From positions 1 through 51,290 of the forward strand of contig CAZVYQ010000016.1 of assembly GCA_964631375.1 (NCBI GenBank): DNA of 51,290 bases, given 5' to 3'. The position numbers were made by a program, and so were the translations under genes. Below, piece by piece: positions 9,402-17,449 of the stretch; position 1 is the first letter of the stretch, and every line of letters begins with the position of its first letter. The notes under the pieces are model-generated. The model made no database searches and had not been told where the DNA came from. It saw nothing but the letters and a program-made list of their open reading frames with translations. This stretch comes from JAAYYM01 sp964631375. Its GTDB lineage: Bacteria; Bacillota; Clostridia; Lachnospirales; Lachnospiraceae.

Positions 9402-9430
9402 TTATAGCAAATTTTCATGGTTAAATAAAG
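9402..9430 (-). promoter_or_regulatory. Promoter of the PBP gene
   Basis: On the minus strand TATAAT (plus 9402-9407) lies about 65 bases before the start codon; the matching -35 (CTTTAT, 18-base spacer) is weak. Called from the -10 box mainly. Confidence 0.5.
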
Positions 9431-9514
9431 AGGGAAATGGTACTGTAAAGAATTGTTCACAAATAGGTAGGCTTTTATACAGATGTCGTGTATACTATTG
9501 CTGGAGGTGAGTGT

Positions 9515-10165
9515 ATGGTTGAAAGGTATCGGGAGGTTTATAGAGAGGGAGAAGGAGAGATTGTTGAGAAGAAGTCCAGATTTATTGCTACAGTGAAAAC
9601 AGTGAGGTCGGAGGAAGAGGCGGCTGAGTTTGTAGAGGCAATGAAGAAGAAGTATTGGGATGCGACACATAATTGTTCAGCCTTTGTGCTTGGGTTGAAC
9701 TCAGAGATTTCGAGGTGTTCGGATGATGGAGAGCCTTCCGGAACAGCCGGACGGCCGATGTTAGAGGTACTGTTAGGAGAAAGGGTCAGAAATGTAGCAG
9801 TTGTTGTGACACGGTATTTTGGAGGAACGCTGCTTGGAACCGGAGGGCTGGTGCGTGCTTATGGAAAAGCGGTAAAGGCAGGACTGGAGCAATGTGAAAT
9901 AATTGAGAAACAGTATGCACTAAAGCTTCATATAGAGACGGATTATAATGGTGTCGGAAAGATTCAGTATATAATAGGAAAGAATGCTTATTCTATACTT
10001 TCTACAGAGTACACGGACCTGGTGACACTGGAAATCCTGATTCCGTCATCAGACATAGGAAGGGCAAAGGCAGAACTGACAGAGGCTACAAACGGACAGA
10101 TACAGCTGACGGATGGAGACATGATCTATTTTGCTGTGATAGACGGTAAGCCGGTGGTATTTTAA
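9515..10165 (+). CDS. YigZ/IMPACT family protein
   Basis: A 216-residue member of the UPF0029/IMPACT family. The N-terminal domain shows 'KKSRFIATV', 'DATHNCSAFVLG', 'SDDGEPSGTAGRP' and 'VVVTRYFGGTLLGTGGLVRAY', the hallmark of the family. A smaller ferredoxin-like C-terminal domain (DUF1949 type) follows from about residue 140. The biochemical function of bacterial members is not settled; links to translation control have been proposed. The ATG at 9515 follows GGAGGTGA at 9503-9510. A TATACT at 9491-9496 could be its -10, but no good -35 is seen. Confidence 0.92.
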   Translation: MVERYREVYREGEGEIVEKKSRFIATVKTVRSEEEAAEFVEAMKKKYWDATHNCSAFVLGLNSEISRCSDDGEPSGTAGRPMLEVLLGERVRNVAVVVTRYFGGTLLGTGGLVRAYGKAVKAGLEQCEIIEKQYALKLHIETDYNGVGKIQYIIGKNAYSILSTEYTDLVTLEILIPSSDIGRAKAELTEATNGQIQLTDGDMIYFAVIDGKPVVF

Positions 10166-10175
10166 ATATATTTGA

Positions 10176-10204
10176 TTGACATAAAAAAGTATGTTTGTTA
10201 TAGT
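10176..10204 (+). promoter_or_regulatory. Promoter of the mgtE leader
   Basis: TTGACA (10176-10181), a 17-base spacer and TATAGT (10199-10204) form a near-consensus sigma-A promoter. It would start transcription near 10211 and leave a leader of about 160 bases before mgtE. Confidence 0.75.
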
Positions 10205-10210
10205 TGTAGA

Positions 10211-10373
10211 GGATTTAATATTCACTCCAAAATACAAGTAATTCGAAAGGCGGTGGTTTGTGTGAAGAAGATAAAAAGTAATTCGTTATCTGATGTTCCG
10301 GGTCGAAGTCCGCACGTAAACCACTACATAGTGCATGTGGACTTTGTTTCGCGTGCAATAAAGGAGAATTACT
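10211..10373 (+). promoter_or_regulatory. Structured mgtE 5' leader, possible cis-regulatory RNA
   Basis: The leader holds two mutually exclusive pairings. 10253-10264 can pair with 10313-10324 (12 bp, two G-U). Alternatively 10308-10324 can fold onto 10331-10342 as a local hairpin just before a U-rich stretch and the ribosome site AAGGAG at 10361-10366. A smaller GATAA/TTATC hairpin sits inside the first pairing. I do not recognise the M-box (ykoK) consensus usually found before magnesium transporter genes. The architecture is switch-like; the ligand and mechanism are not known. Confidence 0.5.
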
Positions 10374-11714
10374 ATGGAAAATATGGAGAAGATCAAAGAT
10401 CTGATTGACCACAAGCAGTACACACTCTTGCGTCAGGAATTATCCGAACTCAATGAAGCGGATATTGCTACGCTCTTAGAAGAATTACCCGAAGAAGAAC
10501 TGATCAAAATATTTAGGATTCTGCCCAAATCAATTGCAGCAGATGTATTTTCGTACCTTCCTATTGAAACAGAACAGATGATCATTGCTGCCTTGACTGA
10601 TCGAGAAGCTGCAAACATTATCAATAATCTGATGGCTGATGATGCTACCGATTTGCTGGAGGAAATGCCTGCAAATGTTGTGAAGAAGCTACTTGCAAAT
10701 GCGAATTCGGAAACCAGACGTGATATTAACCACCTGTTACGGTATCCGGAGGACTCTGCCGGCTCGATCATGACTGTCGAGTTTGTGGATCTGAAGGAAA
10801 ATCTGACTGTGGAACAGGCCATTGCCAGAATACGCAAGACGGGTGTCGATAAAGAAACCATCAATATCTGTTATGTATTGGATGCTCAGAGAAGGTTATT
10901 AGGTACTGTTTCACTTCGTTATCTGCTGCTCTCCGAAGCAGATGCCAAGATCGGCGATATTATGAATGAGAATGTCATTTCAATCAAAACCCTGATGGAT
11001 CAGGAAGAGGTTGCAATGATGTTCCAGAAATATGACTTTACTTCCATGCCGGTTGTAGACAATGAAAACCGTCTGGTCGGAATCATTACCGTAGATGATG
11101 TAGTTGACATCATGCGGGAAGAGGCTACAGAGGATATTGAAAAGATGGCAGCTATCGTGCCATCTGATAAACCATATATGAAGACAGGTGTTTTTGAAAC
11201 CTGGAAAAAACGTATTCCATGGCTGTTATTGCTCATGATTTCAGCAACCGTAACAGGCGGTATTATTCTGTATTACGAGGAAGCATTGGGCACTTATGTG
11301 GTTTTGACAGCCTTTATTCCAATGCTGATGGATACAGGCGGAAATGCAGGCGGACAAGCGAGTGTTACGGTGATTCGAGCATTGTCTCTTCAGGAGATTG
11401 ATTTTGGAGATATTTTGGCGATTATATGGAAAGAAGCCCGAGTGGCGATACTCTGTGGCATTACACTTGCAGCAGCTAATTTTGCAAAGCTGATGATTTT
11501 CGACAAGGTATCACTTGCGATCGCTTTTGTTGTATGTGCAACACTGGTACTGGCTGTATTCTTTGCAAAACTTGTGGGATGCACACTGCCGATGTTGGCT
11601 AAAAAGATTGGCTTTGATCCGGCAGTTATGGCGAGTCCCTTCATCACAACGATTGTAGATGCCCTGTCTCTGATGATTTATTTCCAGATTGCAACGCATA
11701 TTTTGCAGATATAG
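10374..11714 (+). CDS. mgtE: Magnesium transporter MgtE
   Basis: A 446-residue MgtE, a homodimeric Mg2+ channel in the cytoplasmic membrane. The N-terminal superhelical domain (residues 1 to about 125) contains 'MADDATDLLEEMP'. Two CBS domains span roughly 131-190 and 195-255 ('MNENVISIKTLMDQEEVA', 'VGIITVDDVVDIM'), and are the known Mg2+ sensors of the family. The C-terminal membrane domain from about residue 278 has five hydrophobic segments including 'IPMLMDTGGNAGGQAS', the pore signature. Start supported by AAGGAG at 10361-10366. It follows a structured leader with its own promoter and ends at a strong terminator. Confidence 0.96.
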   Translation: MENMEKIKDLIDHKQYTLLRQELSELNEADIATLLEELPEEELIKIFRILPKSIAADVFSYLPIETEQMIIAALTDREAANIINNLMADDATDLLEEMPANVVKKLLANANSETRRDINHLLRYPEDSAGSIMTVEFVDLKENLTVEQAIARIRKTGVDKETINICYVLDAQRRLLGTVSLRYLLLSEADAKIGDIMNENVISIKTLMDQEEVAMMFQKYDFTSMPVVDNENRLVGIITVDDVVDIMREEATEDIEKMAAIVPSDKPYMKTGVFETWKKRIPWLLLLMISATVTGGIILYYEEALGTYVVLTAFIPMLMDTGGNAGGQASVTVIRALSLQEIDFGDILAIIWKEARVAILCGITLAAANFAKLMIFDKVSLAIAFVVCATLVLAVFFAKLVGCTLPMLAKKIGFDPAVMASPFITTIVDALSLMIYFQIATHILQI

Positions 11715-11777
11715 AGCATGTATCGAGGAAAAAATCAGATTGTACTTAATTTAATACAATTTATTTTGAAAAAATGT

Positions 11778-11808
11778 GACCCTTTTTCGGAAGAAAAAGG
11801 GTCTTTAT
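11778..11808 (+). terminator. Terminator of mgtE
   Basis: A 10-bp perfect stem (11778-11787 with 11794-11803) with a six-base loop is followed by TTTATT. Confidence 0.9.
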
Positions 11809-11876
11809 TAATATAGAAACTTTTAAGTGTAATGCAAGCGAGGAAAGGATTGTGGAGAGCAGAATGAATATGAGGA

Positions 11877-13238
11877 ATGAACAAGAAGACGAAATACGAA
11901 ATACGAAATGATCAGTACCCGGAAAAGAAGAATCGGAAAAAGGGATTGGTTATCCTACTGGCGGTACTTTTGTTTACTTCTTCAGTAGGCGGAGCAGCAG
12001 TATACTCCGGTATTGGAGCAGAACTATGGAATGGTTTTGCTTCAAACGAAGAGGATATTGATGTTAATGAACTTTCCCTTGTAGCAAAGCCTGAAACAGA
12101 AGAAGAGGGAAAGGAAATTGCTGATACTTCGGTTCCTCTTGCATCATCGTTGACGGAAGATGAGACCGACTTGACACCAGAAGGAGATCCGACACCGGCA
12201 GGAGATTCGGCACAGGCAGGTGATTCGACACCGACCAGAGATTTGGATGCAGATGAATTAACAGAAGAACTGGATGAACTTACGACGGTTATGCAGGCAA
12301 TGGTGGCAGCACCAGCAATCCCTACGGTAATAGTTACGACAACAACCGGTGGTGAAGAGAGTACCACTTCATCAGAAAGCGATTCGACAACAGAGACGAG
12401 TACAACTACATCTAAAAGCGATCCGGCAGCAGAGGAAGCTGCAAGGAAAGCAATTGAAGAGGTAGCAAGACAAGCAGCAGCAAAATTAGAAGAAGCAAAA
12501 AAGATTCAAATAGAGATCAATAGCTTGAAGAGTCAACTTGAGGGGGCAAAGCAAACAACACTAGAAAAACAGAAGGCACTTGAAAATGCACGTATTCAGT
12601 ATCAAAATGAAATAGCTGCGGCCAATAAAGCACTTGCAGCTGCACAGGATAAGGCACTTGCATTCTATAATATGAAGTTTGAAGGTCTTATGACACTTTA
12701 TAACTTATCAAGAGATTCTAATTCTAAAGTTAGTGAATATTTTGAAAAAAACTCTGAAATAAGTGCGGCGATAGACTCAGAAGGATTCAACTACGGAAAA
12801 GTAATTACAGAAGATGGTACAAAAAAAGGATCAAAATCAACGACAGTAGCAGGAGCTAGTAACGGTGTTACGTCAAATGGTGATGGCGGATTGAATAAGG
12901 TGGTTAACGCACCTGCAGATGTTGCAACAACGACAATAGCGACACCAGAAGAAATTGCAGCAGCATTACCTCCAGCAAACAATTTGCTGCAGACGGCTAC
13001 CCAGCAGATAGGAGAGCCGCAACCTGCAGGAGATCCTCAGCCGGCAGCCAATCAGCAACCTGCAGGAGATTCTCAGCCGGCAGCCAATCAGCAGGCAGAA
13101 GGATCACAGTCTGAAGCCACTACACCTACAGGAGATACCAAGGGAAATGACGAATCGCAACCTTCAGAAGATGCCGGGTCGCAGAATAAGGAAGATTTCC
13201 AGAATGGTACAGAAGACTCCGAGTCGACAGGCGAATAG
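11877..13238 (+). CDS. Membrane-anchored coiled-coil protein with Pro/Gln-rich repeats, unknown function
   Basis: A 453-residue protein with no recognised family. A basic cytoplasmic tail of about 25 residues precedes one membrane helix ('LVILLAVLLFTSSVGGAAVY'). The outside part has an acidic Thr/Asp-rich stretch with 'PTPAGDSAQAGDS' repeats, an Ala/Lys/Glu/Gln coiled coil (about 190-260), and a second repeat zone of 'QPAGDSQPAANQ' units near the end. The start is uncertain: the Shine-Dalgarno-like GAGGA is too close to the ATG at 11877, and a better-placed ATG at 11864 opens a 15-codon overlapping frame. Beyond the stop, a further repeat copy continues in frame but is interrupted by stops. 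Probably a surface protein; nothing indicates a specific role. Confidence 0.7.
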   Translation: MNKKTKYEIRNDQYPEKKNRKKGLVILLAVLLFTSSVGGAAVYSGIGAELWNGFASNEEDIDVNELSLVAKPETEEEGKEIADTSVPLASSLTEDETDLTPEGDPTPAGDSAQAGDSTPTRDLDADELTEELDELTTVMQAMVAAPAIPTVIVTTTTGGEESTTSSESDSTTETSTTTSKSDPAAEEAARKAIEEVARQAAAKLEEAKKIQIEINSLKSQLEGAKQTTLEKQKALENARIQYQNEIAAANKALAAAQDKALAFYNMKFEGLMTLYNLSRDSNSKVSEYFEKNSEISAAIDSEGFNYGKVITEDGTKKGSKSTTVAGASNGVTSNGDGGLNKVVNAPADVATTTIATPEEIAAALPPANNLLQTATQQIGEPQPAGDPQPAANQQPAGDSQPAANQQAEGSQSEATTPTGDTKGNDESQPSEDAGSQNKEDFQNGTEDSESTGE

Positions 13239-13262
13239 TAACCTGCAGGAGATTCTCAGTAG
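13236..13262 (+). pseudogene. In-frame decayed repeat copy beyond the stop codon
   Basis: After the last sense codon, bases 13236-13259 match 13053-13076 of the preceding gene at 22 of 24 positions, in the same frame. The only two differences turn CAG and CAA into TAG and TAA. A third stop, TAG at 13260-13262, precedes TCTGAA, while the matching place inside the gene (13107-13115) has CAG. This looks like a repeat tail cut off by point mutations. Confidence 0.65.
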
Positions 13263-13330
13263 TCTGAAAACGGTGGGGTTGTTCGCAACTGGACAATCCG
13301 AACAAACAGTAAAACATATATCGAATAATC

Positions 13331-13366
13331 AAAGGGATGTTGTCGGAACCGACAGCATCCTTTTTG
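13331..13366 (+). terminator. Terminator after the coiled-coil membrane protein
   Basis: A long stem (13331-13346 with 13349-13363, one mismatch) with a tiny loop, followed by TTTTTGA. It lies roughly 95 bases beyond the stop codon, within an otherwise featureless 348-base gap. Confidence 0.85.
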
Positions 13367-13516
13367 ATTATCATACCCAATTTCTTAATATCGATGGATT
13401 TTATGATGAAGTAAAAATAAACAAAAATCATGTTCGAATAGTGACGAAAAAGGTCTACAGATATGATAAAATGTGGGAAAATGGGTGTCAAAGCACATCT
13501 GCGGCACTGGAAAAAA

Positions 13517-13545
13517 TTGATTTGAAAATACTGTGTGATTATGAT
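13517..13545 (+). promoter_or_regulatory. Promoter of the tandem-repeat coiled-coil gene
   Basis: TTGATT (13517-13522), 17-base spacer, TATGAT (13540-13545), 41 bases before the next start codon. Confidence 0.6.
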
Positions 13546-13586
13546 AAGATAAAATTCCAAATAAAGTAGGAAAGGAGGAACAGATC

Positions 13587-14315
13587 ATGAGACGTAATCG
13601 ACAGACAGGTTTGCTGAACAGTATAGAGGATATGCTACACAGGGAATTCGAGAAGAATAATGAACTGCTGCGCGTAGAATTCAGAGATACAATGCAACAG
13701 GAACTCGAGAAAAGCAATGGAATACTACGTGCTGAATTTAAAGATGCGCTGCAACTGTTGCGTGTAGAATTCAAAGAAACAATGCATCAGGAATTCGAGA
13801 AGAATAATGAACTGCTGCGTACAGAATTCAGAGATATGATGCATCAGGAGTTTGAGAAGAATAATGAACTGCTACGTACAGAATTCAGAGATACAATGCA
13901 ACAAGAACTCGAGAAAAGCAATGGAATACTGCGTGCAGAATTCAAAGAAACAATGCATCAGGAATTCGAGAAGAATAATGAACTGCTGCGTACAGAATTC
14001 AGAGATATGATGCATCAGGAATTTGAGAAGAATAACGCACAGCTAAAACAGTATGTAGATGATAAATTTGAAGAAGTACTGTTTATTTTACGAGCAGAAA
14101 TGAATACATTGCATCAGGAGATCAAGGAACTAACTGCACGTGTGGACAGAATCGAACAGAGGATACAGAATACAGAGTATGCAGTTTATGGAAGAGAGAA
14201 AGAAATCAGCAGATTACCCAAAACAGAAGCACGTATTGGAGCAGTAGAAACAGTTACGCAACGTCATACAAGTGAAATATGTGTATTATATAAAAACATA
14301 CATTTAAAAAGATAA
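13587..14315 (+). CDS. Coiled-coil protein built of 19-residue tandem repeats, unknown function
   Basis: A 242-residue soluble protein with no signal peptide or membrane helix. From about residue 17 to 152 it consists of some seven copies of a 19-residue unit of the type 'EFRDMMHQEFEKNNELLRT', alternating with an 'EFRDTMQQELEKSNGILRA' version. One copy is shortened to 11 residues ('EFKDALQLLRV'). The remainder is a continuous heptad-like coiled coil ('ELTARVDRIEQRIQNTEYAVYG') and a basic tail. The start has an excellent AAAGGAGGA site and a promoter. I do not recognise a family; a structural or scaffolding role is possible but unproven. It is followed by a terminator shared with typA. Confidence 0.75.
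   Translation: MRRNRQTGLLNSIEDMLHREFEKNNELLRVEFRDTMQQELEKSNGILRAEFKDALQLLRVEFKETMHQEFEKNNELLRTEFRDMMHQEFEKNNELLRTEFRDTMQQELEKSNGILRAEFKETMHQEFEKNNELLRTEFRDMMHQEFEKNNAQLKQYVDDKFEEVLFILRAEMNTLHQEIKELTARVDRIEQRIQNTEYAVYGREKEISRLPKTEARIGAVETVTQRHTSEICVLYKNIHLKR
13640..14032 (+). repeat. 57-bp tandem repeats within the coiled-coil gene
   Basis: About seven copies of a 57-bp unit encode the 19-residue repeats. Copies alternate in two sequence versions, and one copy has an in-frame internal loss of 24 bp, as expected from slippage or recombination in a coding array. Boundaries are approximate. Confidence 0.85.
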
Positions 14316-14340
14316 ACCTGACTATGTAAACACAGTCAGG
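14305..14340. terminator. Bidirectional terminator, mainly for typA
   Basis: A stem of ten base pairs with one mismatch (14317-14326 with 14331-14340) and a TAAA loop. On the minus strand it is followed by a T-rich tail, fitting the end of typA; on the plus strand the tail is poor. Confidence 0.7.
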
Positions 14341-14364
14341 CTCAGTATACTTCAGATAAAACCC

Positions 14365-16203
14365 CTAATTTTGATTTTTATTAAATTGTGAACGCTTTCT
14401 CAGCGTCGGATCCAGTATCTTTTTCCTGATACGGAGACTTTCAGGGGTGATTTCCAACAATTCATCATAATCAATGAATTCTAGTGCCTGCTCCAGAGAT
14501 AAAATCTTCGGAGGAGAGAGGCGCAGTGCTTCATCAGCACCGGATGAACGTGTATTTGTCAACTGTTTCTTTTTGCAGACATTCAGTTCAATATCCTCAG
14601 GCTTGCCGCTTTGTCCGATGACCATACCGGCATATACCTTTTCGCCGGCACCGATAAAGAGCGTTCCACGTTCCTGTGCATTATAAAGACCATATGTGAT
14701 TGAATCTCCGGATTCAAAGGAGATTAGTGAGCCCTGCTTACGATACTGGATATCTCCTTTATATGGACCATATTCGTCAAATATCGTATTGATGATACCA
14801 TTTCCTTTTGTATCCGTCATAAATTCCCCACGATATCCAATGAGTCCACGTGCAGGAATCGAGAATTCCAATCTGGTGTAACCGCCGGAGATTGGAGACA
14901 TATTCTGCAGCTCACCCTTACGCTGCCCAAGTTTTTCAATGACATTTCCGGTGAATTCGTCAGGAACATCAATATATGCAAGCTCCATAGGTTCCATTTT
15001 TTTGCCGCGAGAATCGGTTTTATAGAGTACTTCAGCTTTGCTGACTGCAAATTCATAACCCTCTCGCCTCATATTTTCAATCAAAACTGACAAATGCAGT
15101 TCACCACGTCCGGAAACCTTGAAACACTCAGTGGTTTCAGTTTCCTCGACACGAAGACTAACATCAGTATTCAACTCCTTAAAAAGTCTGTCACGTAAAT
15201 GTCTGGATGTAACATATTTACCTTCCTGACCTGCAAGAGGAGAATCGTTAACCATAAACTGCATAGCGATCGTTGGTTCCGAGATCTTTTGGAACGGAAT
15301 GGCTACAGGATTTTCGGGAGAACAGAATGTGTCTCCTATGTGAATATCAGATATACCGGATATCGCAACAATAGAACCGATGCCTGCCTCCTTGACATTT
15401 ACCTTATTCAGACCATCATATTCATATAACGCACTGACCTTCACTCTACGTGATTTTTCGGGTTCGTGTGCATTTACGATTACGGCGTCCTGATTGACCT
15501 TGATGATACCGTTATCGACTTTTCCGACACCGATGCGTCCTACATACTCATTATAATCAATGGTACTGATAAGTACCTGAGTTCCGGCATCGGGATCACC
15601 CTTCGGAGCAGGAATATAATCCAAAATTGCTTCAAACAAGGGTATCATATCCTTACCCGGTTTTTCATAGTCCAGACTGGCCTGACCGTTCTTTGCAGAA
15701 GCAAAGACAAACGGACAATCCAGTTGTTCGGACGAAGCATCCAGATCCATAAACAGTTCTAGCACTTCATCGACAACCTCTGCCGGACGAGCCTCCGGTC
15801 TGTCAATTTTATTCACACATACGATTACAGGTAGTTTCAGTGCCAGTGCTTTTTTTAATACAAACTTTGTCTGCGGCATAGTACCCTCAAAGGCATCCAC
15901 AACAAGTACGGCACCATTCACCATCTTAAGTACACGCTCTACTTCCCCACCGAAATCAGCATGTCCCGGAGTATCAATGATATTGATCTTAGTATCCTTA
16001 TAGGTGACGGCTGTATTTTTGGAGAGAATGGTAATGCCACGTTCTCTTTCTATATCATTAGAGTCCATAACGCGTTCCTGTACTTCCTGATTGGCACGAA
16101 ATACTCCACTCTGTTTCAATAGTTCATCTACGAGTGTTGTTTTACCGTGGTCAACATGGGCAATGATGGCAATATTTCTGATATCGTTTCTTTCCTGAAT
16201 CAT
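14365..16203 (-). CDS. typA: Translational GTPase TypA/BipA
   Basis: A 612-residue ribosome-associated GTPase of the EF-G-like family, implicated in ribosome assembly and stress growth. G1 is 'AHVDHGKTT' (residues 15-23), G3 is 'DTPGHADFGGE', and G4 is 'VNKIDRPEARP', typical of BipA. The second beta-barrel, the two EF-G-like alpha/beta domains and the family-specific C-terminal domain ('ARGLIGYRGEFMTDTKGNGI', 'NTRSSGADEALRLSPP') follow. Length is normal. The start has AGAGGA seven bases upstream on the minus strand. Promoter and terminator are visible, so it is a single-gene unit divergent from the SSB-like gene. Confidence 0.97.
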   Translation of the reverse strand: MIQERNDIRNIAIIAHVDHGKTTLVDELLKQSGVFRANQEVQERVMDSNDIERERGITILSKNTAVTYKDTKINIIDTPGHADFGGEVERVLKMVNGAVLVVDAFEGTMPQTKFVLKKALALKLPVIVCVNKIDRPEARPAEVVDEVLELFMDLDASSEQLDCPFVFASAKNGQASLDYEKPGKDMIPLFEAILDYIPAPKGDPDAGTQVLISTIDYNEYVGRIGVGKVDNGIIKVNQDAVIVNAHEPEKSRRVKVSALYEYDGLNKVNVKEAGIGSIVAISGISDIHIGDTFCSPENPVAIPFQKISEPTIAMQFMVNDSPLAGQEGKYVTSRHLRDRLFKELNTDVSLRVEETETTECFKVSGRGELHLSVLIENMRREGYEFAVSKAEVLYKTDSRGKKMEPMELAYIDVPDEFTGNVIEKLGQRKGELQNMSPISGGYTRLEFSIPARGLIGYRGEFMTDTKGNGIINTIFDEYGPYKGDIQYRKQGSLISFESGDSITYGLYNAQERGTLFIGAGEKVYAGMVIGQSGKPEDIELNVCKKKQLTNTRSSGADEALRLSPPKILSLEQALEFIDYDELLEITPESLRIRKKILDPTLRKRSQFNKNQN

Positions 16204-16288
16204 AAAAATCCTCTTTTCACAAAAACTTGAACCACAATCAAACAGCGGCTCTGACTAATTAACTGAATCATTTCTTCATAACTTTAGT

Positions 16289-16316
16289 AGTATACCACAT
16301 TTATACGAGATTACAA
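16289..16316 (-). promoter_or_regulatory. Promoter of typA
   Basis: On the minus strand TTGTAA (plus 16311-16316), 16-base spacer, TATACT (plus 16289-16294). Confidence 0.65.
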
Positions 16317-16487
16317 GAAAAAATGAGAGGAATGCCGTCGAAATGCTGAAAAAAGGGGAAATGAGAAGAACGATTCTCGGAAGAAATAAGAATGTATGGG
16401 TACTTTTTCACATATACATAGTAAAGGTTCAAAAAACAAGAAAAAATTCTAACATGAGGAAACATCCTCTTAGGAAGGGAGAACAAA

Positions 16488-17129
16488 ATGACTGATAAAA
16501 TCATTGAAAACAATCAGGTAAGTATCGTAGGAGAAATCGCAACAGATTTCGTCTACAGTCATGAGGTATTTGGGGAGGGCTTTTATATGGTAGATATTAA
16601 AGTCCCGAGATTGAGTGAATCTTCGGATATCATTCCACTCATGGTGTCAGAGAGGCTGCTGGATGTCAATTTGGACTATAAGGGACAGAAGGTTGCATTG
16701 ACAGGCCAGTTTCGTTCTTATAACAGACATGAAGAGAAGAAGAATCGACTGGTATTGTCCGTTTTCGTTAGAGAACTCGAGTACATAGATGAAATAGACG
16801 AAAACGAAAAAACCAATCAAATCTTCTTGGATGGATTTATCTGCAAACCGCCAATTTATAGAAAAACTCCTCTTGGGCGTGAAATCGCAGATCTATTGTT
16901 GGCTGTAAATCGTCCATATGGTAAAAGTGATTATATTCCGTGTATCTGCTGGGGTAGAAATGCCAGATTTGCATCAAGCTTTGAGGTGGGCAGCAGAACA
17001 TTGATCTGGGGACGTATCCAAAGCCGTGAATATATGAAACGAGTTGGTGAAGAGGAACTTGAACGACGGGTTGCCTATGAAGTGTCTGTTGGAAAACTTG
17101 AATATGTTGACGAAGCAGTAATGTTATAA
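16488..17129 (+). CDS. Single-stranded-DNA-binding-like protein with two OB folds
   Basis: A 213-residue protein that reads as two OB-fold halves. The first (about 8-105) has 'NQVSIVGEI' and 'QKVALTGQFRSYN'. The second (about 110-205) has 'NQIFLDGFICKPPIYRKTPLGREIADLLLAVNR' split into a strand-turn pattern typical of SSB, then 'PCICWGRNA' and 'LIWGRIQSREYMKR'. Ordinary SSBs have one OB fold and an acidic DDDIPF-like tail; this protein has neither the tail nor the length, so it is a paralogue-like variant rather than the main SSB. The start follows AGGAAGGGAG at 16472-16481. No replication partners are adjacent. Confidence 0.75.
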   Translation: MTDKIIENNQVSIVGEIATDFVYSHEVFGEGFYMVDIKVPRLSESSDIIPLMVSERLLDVNLDYKGQKVALTGQFRSYNRHEEKKNRLVLSVFVRELEYIDEIDENEKTNQIFLDGFICKPPIYRKTPLGREIADLLLAVNRPYGKSDYIPCICWGRNARFASSFEVGSRTLIWGRIQSREYMKRVGEEELERRVAYEVSVGKLEYVDEAVML

Positions 17130-17176
17130 ATAGTATTAATTATGTAGAAAAATACAGTTTAAAAAGAAACAATGTT

Positions 17177-17449
17177 ACGTAACACCAATACGTAACACCA
17201 ATACGTAACAATAATATGTAACGTCATTACATAACAATAATACATAACACCAAAACATAACGATATAATGTAACAACGATACATAACGACATAATGTAAC
17301 AGCGATACATAACGGCAATATGAAACAATGTAATATAACGCTGATACATAACGTTGAAACATATCGATGAAACATAACATTAAAACGTAACAACATTACA
17401 TAACAACAAAACATAACAGCGATACATAACAGCGATACATAACAAAGAA
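17177..17449 (+). repeat. Tandem array of 13-bp repeats, 21 copies
   Basis: Twenty-one contiguous 13-bp units with consensus close to ACATAACANCGAT fill the gap between the SSB-like gene and cobO. The first five and a half bases (A-C/T-R-T-A-A-C) are best conserved. An inverted copy at 17461-17472 can pair perfectly over 12 bp with 17432-17443. Thirteen is not a multiple of three and the array lies between genes, so it is not protein coding. Confidence 0.93.

Noticed and set aside
9338..9670. A 111-codon N-terminal extension of the penicillin-binding protein
   Set aside because: The extension runs over the divergent YigZ gene and the promoter, and the start at 9337 has a perfect ribosome site and a standard PBP N-terminus.
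10291..10315. A tRNA T-arm-like string in the mgtE leader
   Set aside because: Only a partial match (GGGTCGAAGTCC); no acceptor, D or anticodon arm is present.
10172..10412. Small open frames on both strands across the mgtE leader
   Set aside because: They cross the mgtE promoter, leader hairpins and start region and have no ribosome sites; RNA structure explains the region better.
13147..13569. A 140-codon plus-strand frame overlapping the end of the coiled-coil membrane gene, with an 'LFATG' string resembling a sortase motif
   Set aside because: It begins inside the larger gene in another frame, crosses a strong terminator, lacks a ribosome site, and the LPxTG proline and following membrane helix are missing.
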